Under the pieces are notes generated by a model. The model ran no database searches, had not been told where the DNA came from, and saw only the letters and a program-made list of their open reading frames with translations. From Rhizophagus irregularis (Eukaryota > Glomeromycota > Glomeromycetes > Glomerales > Glomeraceae), in NCBI RefSeq assembly GCF_026210795.1, contig NC_089445.1:620001-684000 (forward strand): 64,000 nt of DNA, read 5' to 3'. Every line of letters begins with the position of its first letter. Positions within the stretch are counted from its first letter, which is position 1. The translations under genes and the position numbers were made by a program. Below are positions 56,735 to 64,000 of the stretch, piece after piece.

Positions 56735-57071
56735 ATGTCCGGAGTTATTCCATATGTTGTTGGGTGGAGTGCTTTTGGATTTGCGGTTAGAGTAGTTGCT
56801 TTAGCCATTCAACAAAGACCTTTATTAGATAGTAAGTTTATTTGATTTTTTTTAAAAAAAAAAAATTAAATCAATTAAATTTATTTTTATAGAACCTGCG
56901 ACTCATGCACTTTCAACAGTGTTTTTTGGAGGAGTAGGATCTTATGTTTATTATCTTGAGAAACGACAATTAGAATTAATTCAAAAACGTAAACAAACTT
57001 TATTGGAAAATAGAAGAAGGAGGAGAGAATACGAAGAAGCCAAAGCAAGAGAACATGCAATTGTTACATAA
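56735..57071 (+). CDS. Small single-pass membrane protein, 91 residues
   Basis: Two exons (56735-56831, 56893-57071). MSGVIPYVVGWSAFGFAVRV, then IQQRPLLDKPATHALSTVFF, GGVGSYVYYLEKRQLE and a basic amphipathic tail (RRRRREYEEAKAREHA). One or two hydrophobic segments plus a charged C-terminal helix resemble small accessory subunits of mitochondrial inner-membrane complexes (for example a complex I accessory subunit), but I cannot name it with confidence. Confidence 0.65.
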
Positions 57072-57300
57072 GGTTTTAATATCTCTTTAAGAAGTAATTT
57101 TAGTTTTTTTTTAAATTTTATTAACGAATATTTTAATTATGTTCGGATCAGATTGATGTTTATGAAAATAATTTAATTTAAAAAAATCAAAATGAAAAAT
57201 GGGAAAATTTTTGAAAAATTTTCTAAATAAAATCATATTTAATATGGAAGAACTTTATTATAATGATAAAATTGGATGTTTTGCATATGAAGTTATATAA

Positions 57301-58195
57301 TTATTTTTCACCGCTACTACCATTCATATCTTGATATAATCTTTTCTTTAAGACATTCCACCTGTTATAACAACCAGATCTGTCACGATTAGAAAAATTT
57401 TCACGAGCAATTTTAGACCAAGGGACATCTTGTAAATTCACCAAAACTGCATCAACTAACTTTTTATCGTCTTCTAAACTCCAAAAATTTCTACCAGCAG
57501 GAGATTTTTTAGTTTTAACTTGATTTTCTGAAGTTTCTGAAGTGATTGTTTCGCTAATTAATTCTTTGGGAAGCTCAGTATCGGAAGATATAGTTTGCGA
57601 AGCGGGCTTTTTCTTGGATTTTCTTTTTGAAGTGGATTCTTTACGTGTGGTGGTCGGAGCACGTCGACTTTTTTTATTAATTGTTGTTGATGTCTTGTTT
57701 GAAAGAATTTGGAAAAGAACAAACATTTAAAAAATGAATCTTGAATAAAAGTGATTTCGAATAAACAAATTAAATAATAATAAATGAACGAACTTCATTA
57801 TCTCGAGTTTCATCCTTTTTCTTTGTTGTTCGTTTCCTTTTTTTAGGAGGACTCTCCTTCAAATTTATCAAAATTACAAAAAAATATTATAATTTATATG
57901 GCAAATTATTTCAAAAATGAGAAAAGAAAATATATATAAATACATTTTCCATTTCTTGATTATTTTCTTCTTCGTAATTCTCAATCATTCCTTGATCAGT
58001 TTGTTGTGTATTATTTTGAGAACTAAATGGAGTCTCGTCCCCGTATTCATCCATATCTTGATCTGTTCGTTGTGTACTGTTTCGTGACATAATAAACAAA
58101 TCATCTTCTAGGACCATACTTTGCGTATTATTTCTTGAAGATGTTGGAGTTTTGTAATCATCGTATTCATCCATTTCTTGATCCTTCACTCGCAT
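57301..58195 (-). CDS. Myb/SANT-domain protein, 235 residues
   Basis: Three exons (58195-57944, 57856-57794, 57693-57301). The N-terminus is acidic with two imperfect copies of a segment (MDEYDDYKTPTSSRNNTQS and MDEYGDETPFSSQNNTQQ). Next is a basic nuclear-localisation-like stretch (SPPKKRKRTTKKKDE), then a Ser/Lys/Thr-rich linker, and finally one Myb-like domain: FWSLEDDKKLVDAVL, DVPWSKIARENFSNRDRSGC and YNRWNVLKKRL, with Trp residues at the expected spacing. It probably binds DNA or chromatin in the nucleus; targets unknown. The 5' end lies 300 bp from the Cgi121 stop on the same strand and may overlap an alternative last exon of it. Confidence 0.7.
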
Positions 58196-58505
58196 TTTGC
58201 AAGTTCCCAAGATATAAAACGCGAAGTAATCTGAATAAGGAATAATTTTAAAAATTTTGAAAAAAAAAACTCAATGATTTAAATCATTTCATAATGATTT
58301 TATTTATCTCGATAAAATAGTCTTTTTTTTTCCCCGTAAAAGCTTGTAAAGTTTGTAAAGTTTGATTATTTTTGATCAATGATTAATTACTACGATAGAC
58401 AATCAAATTTATATTTTACAGGATAAACTTTATTTTATTATCATAAAATTAATTTACTTTTTTAGTATTAATATTATCATTCTTTACACGTACCTTATAA
58501 TTATA

Positions 58506-59341
58506 TTAACTTACACTTTTAATAGCGATAGAACCAACAATTATATCAAGCATCTCATTTTGATCATTAATTTTATCATCAATCTTATAATACTAAATAA
58601 AATTTTTTAATATATTAACATACTTATAAATATTTAAAAATATCGATCAATTAAAATTAATTACCTTTTTAATTCTTGAAATATCTACAAAATTTGAAAA
58701 ATCTTTGATATCACATTCCTCTCCATGAATTAATGTAGATAAATGAGATCTCGCCTAAATTATAAAAGAAAGAAAAAAAAAATAAAACATACATATATAT
58801 ATATACATACATACATATTCATTTATCTATAATATGAAATTTTGTTTACCTCTTCACTATTTCCTCCAACTTTAACGACAACGATTGAAGTCGAAGAATC
58901 GGAAATACCAAATCTTCGTAATGATTCACTTATCTAATTATTTAAAATTTAAGATTTTTTTAATATATATTTTAAAAATGAATAATTTAATAAAATGAAC
59001 TTACGTTTGTTGTTGGAGAAAGACTATAAACAATTTCAGAATGTACATTATGAGTCTTAAGCGAAGAATTTAATTCATGTTGTACTGCGTCATTTGTAGC
59101 TACTAGCAATTGAAACTTATCCAGTACCTAATATAATATAATAGATTATTAATAATTCTATCAACTTAAAAAATTCAGATCCTATCATATTTACCATTTT
59201 AGCGTCTATAAAGGCGTAAGATAATTCTTGATCGTGAGATAATAGACGTTTACGTAATTCCGCTGCATTTGATACGTTTTTATAAAGTAAAATATGAATT
59301 TGCCCTCTTGTTGGAAAAGGCTCAAGAGTAAATGATTGCAT
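58506..59341 (-). CDS. cgi121: KEOPS/EKC complex subunit Cgi121 (TPRKB-like)
   Basis: Five exons (59341-59195, 59127-59005, 58933-58850, 58754-58665, 58592-58506) give 176 residues. MQSFTLEPFPTRGQIHILLY, NAAELRKRLLS, YAFIDAKMVLDKFQLLVAT, VHSEIVYSLSPTTNISESLR and FGISDSSTSIVVVKV are characteristic of Cgi121/TPRKB, which binds Bud32/PRPK in the KEOPS complex that makes t6A37 on tRNAs and influences telomeres. All introns are GT-AG and phase 0 or compatible. The reading ends AIKSVS-stop; a GTAAGT donor right before that stop could instead lead to a further exon at about 58231 (ITSRFISWELAKCE-stop). Confidence 0.88.
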
Positions 59342-60702
59342 AATGAGATGCGTAATTGAAATCAGTAATATAAACTCGTATCTTTGCAGTCTTTATCATC
59401 TAATCGTAATTTGGGGTTAGAATTTAAGTGAACTTCACTAAAAAATTGGAGATAATCTGGATAATCTACAATCAATAATTTGGCACTCTAATGGTCGATC
59501 AGAGACAGTCATTATCGATTGACTAGTTGATTTAGTAATACATTTTTTGTTTATCTTAATGCAACTACAGTTATTGCTAATGAAATTTTTTAATTGTTGC
59601 GAAACAAAAAAAAAGCCCCCTTCCCAAAAATAAATCATCCAATTTATTAATGTTTATAGAAATGAAATTGCGTTTATTAATTTCTTTATGTGTTTGAAAA
59701 AATTGCATAACTTATTTCTTTCTTTTTGAAATTAAGATACTCCTTCGTAAAATGAGCAGTTCTGATCAAAACGATCAGCGGGAGCGTTGTAGATGATAAT
59801 GGTATTAAACGTTAATGTGAATGGTCCTGCAAAAAATAAAACAAGTAAACAACCAGTATTGTTAATCATTTAAGAACACAACATAAGGATCCGAAACTGA
59901 AAATAAAAGCAATTGCAAATGATTTATTAGATTGGCTAGTGGATTGGTATGTAAGCTTTTCTTGTAAGAAAATTTATTAATAGGCCTGAATCACGCTATC
60001 CTATTCCATGTAAAACACTAAACTGTTAAAAAATTTACGTGAACTACTTTCTCTTTTACAACAGGTTTGTGGACTCACCTTATATTGTGCTACCTGAACG
60101 GATTTTTCAGATGCAAGGGAATATTATTATTATTGATAATCTCATTATTAAAAGAAATTTGTGATATAGTTGCATTTTACTTTATAATTTTGTTTTTTTT
60201 AATATATGATATTACGATGAAGATATAAATTATAATATTTATAATATTTATCAACAAAAAAAATTTATCTTTTGATACGCGAAAAAAAAATGCAAGCTCT
60301 AAGATCAACTAAGTCAAATGACTTATCAGTTGACTGTAACACTATCAAATAAAATCACACTAATTTTAAAACCTTTGCAATTAACGCATTACTGATGTAT
60401 AAAATTATATTAATAATATTATTAATGTTTGAAATCCTTCGTATTAAAAATCGGATCATTTACAATCAAAGTTAGTCATATTAGGATTCATGCGAAATAT
60501 GAAACACGTGTGACATAATCGTAAATTGATTAAATTAATTAATCCTGATTAAAAAAACTTTGCTTATTAACCCAATTTGAATAAATTTGGACTGATAAAA
60601 ACCTCTCCGCTGGTTTTTTCTTGCATCAAAAAATTTTTTTTCAAATCATTTATCTAGTTCTAAAATTACCTTTTATTCTTTATTTTTTAACATAAAATAA
60701 AT
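59342..60702. other. Intergenic with decayed transposase fragment
   Basis: Separates cgi121 and the 6PGDH gene, which are divergent. Contains the BED-finger relic at 59752-60120; the remainder is A+T-rich promoter sequence without recognised motifs. Confidence 0.45.
59752..60120 (+). pseudogene. Relic of a BED-finger/hAT-type transposase or derived gene
   Basis: One frame reads DDNGIKR, then CEWSCKK, TTSIVNHLRTQHKDPKLK and ANDLLDWLVDW. The TSxxxNHLRxxH phrase is the second half of a BED zinc finger, and LLDWLV is common just after it in hAT transposases. At least three stops interrupt the frame. A GTAAGC...ACAG intron-like gap lies at about 59951-60063 and is followed by FVDSPYIVLPERIF. It is clearly non-functional. 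Confidence 0.45.
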
Positions 60703-62792
60703 ATGAGTACACCAACGTAAGTTTTTTCAAATGTTTTAATTCTCAGAATTCTATTTTTGAAGGGAATTATTTCGATGAACAATTATTGACATATCTTATT
60801 AATTGTGCTTCATATAACACCAAAATATAGTTTATACTAAATCATTTCATTTATTATATTAATTAATGTAGTGGAGACTTCGGTCTTATTGGCCTTGCCG
60901 TTATGGTAAGTATGTGATATTGTAATGTTTGGATTGTATTTTTATTTTGAAAATAACTTTTTTCTTTTGATAATTTAGGGCCAAAATCTTATCCTTAACA
61001 TTAATGATCATGGCTATACAGTAGTTGCTTATAACAGAACTGTATCTAAGGTGGAACACTTCTTGGCTAATGAAGCAAAAGGTAATCTCATTGTTATTTA
61101 TCAATGCATTGTTTTTCATCTCTTGATATTTAACCAATTTTTTTTTTATTATGTTACACATATAGGCACTAAAATTATTGGTGCTAGTTCTATTGAAGAT
61201 CTTGTTTGCAAATTGAAAAAACCACGAAAGATTATGCTTTTGGTTAAAGCTGGATCCGCTGTTGATGATTTTATTGAACAAATCATTCCTCATCTTGATC
61301 AGGGTGACATAATCATTGATGGTGGTAACTCTCATTTCCCAGATTCAATTCGTCGAAGCAAATATTTGGAAGAAAAAGGTTTCTTGTTTATTGGATGTGG
61401 TGTATCTGGTGGTGAAGATGGTGCACGTTATGGCCCTTCTCTTATGCCTGGAGGTTCTAAAGCTGCATGGTAAAAATAAATTATTATTTATTAGAATTCA
61501 AATATAATTTTTTTTTTTAAAAAAAAAATTAAAAATTTATAATTAGGGAACATGTAAAACCGATCTTCCAATCCATTGCTGCAAAAGTTGGTAAAGAACC
61601 ATGTTGCGATTGGGTTGGTGAAACTGGCGCTGGGCATTATGTTAAAATGGTCCACAATGGTATTGAATATGGTGACATGCAACTTATTTGTGAAGCATAT
61701 CATTTAATGAAAGAAGGACTTTGCTTTGACCATGATAAGATTGGTGATGTTTTCGAATTTTGGAACAAAGGTGAATTGGACTCCTTCTTGATTGATATTA
61801 CTAAAGATATTGTGAGATTTAAAGATGATGATGGTTCTCCCTTAGTTGAAAAAATTAAAGATACTGCTGGTCAAGTACGTATCTATTTAATAGAGTATTT
61901 TTATTTAATAAATATCTAATCTATTTTTCTTTTATTATTACAGAAAGGTACTGGTAAATGGACTGCCATATCATCACTTGACCTTGGAGTTCCAGTTACA
62001 TTGATTGGTGAAGCTGTTTACTCTCGTACACTTTCATCTTTAAAAGATGAACGTGTTCGTGCAAGCAAAATCTTGCCAGGACCAAAAAATAAGAAATTTG
62101 AAGGAGACAAAGACTTGTTTGTTAAACAATTGGGTCAAGCTTTATATGCTTCAAAATTGATTTCCTATGCTCAAGGTTTTATGTTAATGCGTGAAGCTGC
62201 TAAGGATCATAATTGGGATTTGAATAATGCTGGTATCGCTTTAATGTGGCGTGGAGGATGTATTATACGAAGGTAATTATAAATTTAACTTTTATAAATT
62301 AATTAATAAAACTCTTCTTAAGTGAAAATTTTTTCTATTCAGTGCTTTTCTTGGTGATATTAAGAATGCTTATACCAAGAACCCGAAACTTGAAAATTTA
62401 CTTTTTGACCCATTCTTCAAGAAAGCTGTTGATGATGCTCAAGATTCTTGGCGTCAAGTTGTAGCACAAGCAGCTATTCTTGGTATTCCAACTCCAGCAT
62501 TATCAACTGCTTTATCTTTTTATGATGGTTATAGACATGAAAGATTACCAGCTAATCTTTTGCAGGTAAAACATTAAAAGAAAATTAACGAATGTTCTAA
62601 TTATATAATCAAATTTATATATAATTAATTAATTAATTTATAATTATATAGGCTCAAAGAGATTACTTTGGTGCCCATACTTTCAGATATCTTGATGAAT
62701 ATACTGACGATAAACATCCGAAAGATACTGACGTTCATGTTAATTGGACTGGTCATGGTGGAAATGTAAGTTCATCAGCATATTTAGCTTAA
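60703..62792 (+). CDS. gnd1: 6-phosphogluconate dehydrogenase, decarboxylating
   Basis: Eight exons (60703-60716, 60872-60905, 60979-61081, 61166-61469, 61547-61874, 61944-62272, 62343-62565, 62652-62792) give 491 residues, the normal length. The NADP-binding loop is [11 protein letters not shown] (residues 9-19). Substrate and catalytic motifs follow: [54 protein letters not shown] (Lys base and HN), [13 protein letters not shown] and VNWTGHGGN. The enzyme oxidises 6-phosphogluconate to ribulose 5-phosphate with NADPH production in the cytosolic pentose phosphate pathway. The first exon is 14 nt (MSTP+AC). The end SSSAYLA-stop gives no peroxisomal signal. Confidence 0.97.
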
Positions 62793-64000
62793 ATTGTATT
62801 AAAAAAAAATGCAATATTTATGATAAGAAAGATGAAAATTTGCTTAAGAGATAATGTATGTAAATAAGCAACATATTTTGATGTAAAACAGTTCATATCA
62901 ATTTGTCAATATTTCTTTGTATATGATATTTAAATATAAATAAATTAAATTTTTGAATAAATAAATATGTATAAATGATATTTACATAAGTCTAATACTA
63001 AACAATAAAACTGTAATACTTACGCTATAAAAAAAATAAATCAGTAAATAAAAAATCATATCATGTAAACGTAATTTATTGGCCAAAATTTCTTATAATT
63101 CGAGCTAAAATTATGATAATTTAGTGCCAGCCTAAATAAATTATTTTTATTATTATTATTATTATTATTCAAAGGGAACAGTAAATAAATTGTTAAATTT
63201 TAAATTATTATATATAACCAATAACTATGAAAGATTAGCAAATACTCATTATATTACTTGGTTATTTTTATAATATGACTTTTATAGTAGTGATAACTGA
63301 ATTATATAATTTAGGTTTACAAAATTATATAATTTTCAAATATAAATTTTTAGTATTAAAATACTAATATAATATAATTTATATAAAATTATAAAAATTT
63401 AAGGTTTAAGTAATTTAAAATAAAAATATTACTTGTAAAAATAGTTTATTATTTAATAAAAATATACTTTATCTTATAATATTATTAAATTATCTTAGTA
63501 ATAATATTTTCCATTATAAAATAAAAAAAAAGGTCATTAAAATTAAATTAAAAGAAAATTGTAAAAAAAAAAATAAATAACCAATTGTATAGTGCGGTAC
63601 CTCTATAACCAACCCAATTTTATAGTCATAATGTGACATTTTCAAAAAGATGTCACATTAGCAAAAAATAATATTTTAAAATTCTAACCGATAATTTTAA
63701 TAAAGCATATCAAGAGCTTTTAAACTTATCGGGTTAGATTAAAAAATAATAAATTTTGCTAGTGCTACATAAGTTTGAAGTTCAGGTAATTTATTATGAT
63801 GGGAAAAATTTGAGAATAAGTGATTTTTGTGTAACATAAAAAAAAACAATCATTTGATAGTGCTTATTCAAATAAATCATTTTAGCTTATAAACTTACCC
63901 ATGCTTTGTTAAAAAAATTTTGAAAAAAAATTCAAAAAAAAATTTTGGTAGTTTTTATTTATTACAAATTATATTATATCTATTTCTCAAAAAGGAATCA
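62793..64000. other. AT-rich right edge, no gene seen
   Basis: Contains (TTA)n near 63150-63170. From about 63590, TATAGTGCGGTACCTCTATA looks like the left end of a Tc1/mariner- or pogo-type element that would continue beyond the window; this cannot be verified here. Confidence 0.4.

Noticed and set aside
60901-61335. 144-codon minus-strand frame
   Set aside because: Shadow of 6-phosphogluconate dehydrogenase exons and intron.

Overview
The window looks like a fungal nuclear chromosome from Glomeromycotina, most likely Rhizophagus (arbuscular mycorrhizal fungus) or a close relative. The reasons are strong A+T bias, many short introns of about 55-110 nt in every conserved gene, Asn/Ile-rich F-box LRR proteins, lineage-specific multi-pass membrane proteins, and gene-poor stretches full of small DNA transposons. 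Two introns appear to be AT-AC introns, which fits a lineage reported to retain minor-spliceosome introns. Exon coordinates below were worked out by hand from splice signals, reading phase and remembered family alignments; no software was run. Throughout, what is seen is sequence, ORF and splice-site structure; family names come from recognised motifs.

Layout. 0-9.5 kb is a repeat-rich, gene-poor stretch. It holds one small spliced lineage-specific gene at the left edge, three non-autonomous hAT-like elements with 8-bp target duplications, palindromic repeats and a tandem pair of about 135 bp. 9.5-19.7 kb carries a small secreted cysteine-rich protein, an RN-tre-like TBC Rab-GAP, and two divergent F-box/LRR genes separated and trailed by minisatellites. 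19.7-32.4 kb is a dense housekeeping block: TatD-type DNase (10 exons, one AT-AC intron), GINS subunit Psf2, an SBDS-N/Rtc3-like protein, a membrane fucosyltransferase-like protein, METTL16-type U6 snRNA m6A methyltransferase, Cgr1 rRNA-processing factor, and Pus1 tRNA pseudouridine synthase (second AT-AC intron).

33.4-41.5 kb is an accessory block of four unrecognised genes. One encodes an 821-residue membrane protein with about 26 tandem CxxC/His repeats, one a small Lys-rich protein, and two are further membrane proteins. 41.5-47.8 kb is gene-poor, with a PIF/Harbinger-like MITE and a 906-bp hAT-like element whose core is a large inverted array. 47.8-62.8 kb is again dense: a mitochondrial DUF2358 protein, a PP4 regulatory subunit 1-like HEAT protein, a mitochondrial RbfA-like protein, two small membrane proteins, a Myb/SANT protein, KEOPS subunit Cgi121, a decayed BED/hAT fragment and 6-phosphogluconate dehydrogenase. 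The right edge is AT-rich and may contain the end of another DNA transposon.

Functionally the conserved genes concern RNA modification and ribosome assembly (METTL16, Cgr1, Pus1, Cgi121, RbfA), replication (Psf2), phosphatase control (PPP4R1) and the pentose phosphate pathway (Gnd). They are separate eukaryotic transcription units; several pairs share short divergent promoters (TatD/Psf2 133 bp, Cgr1/Pus1 244 bp, 206-aa membrane protein/91-aa protein 331 bp). The best candidates for something undescribed are the CxxC-His repeat membrane protein, the two AT-AC introns, and the series of hAT-like MITEs with different subterminal motifs.
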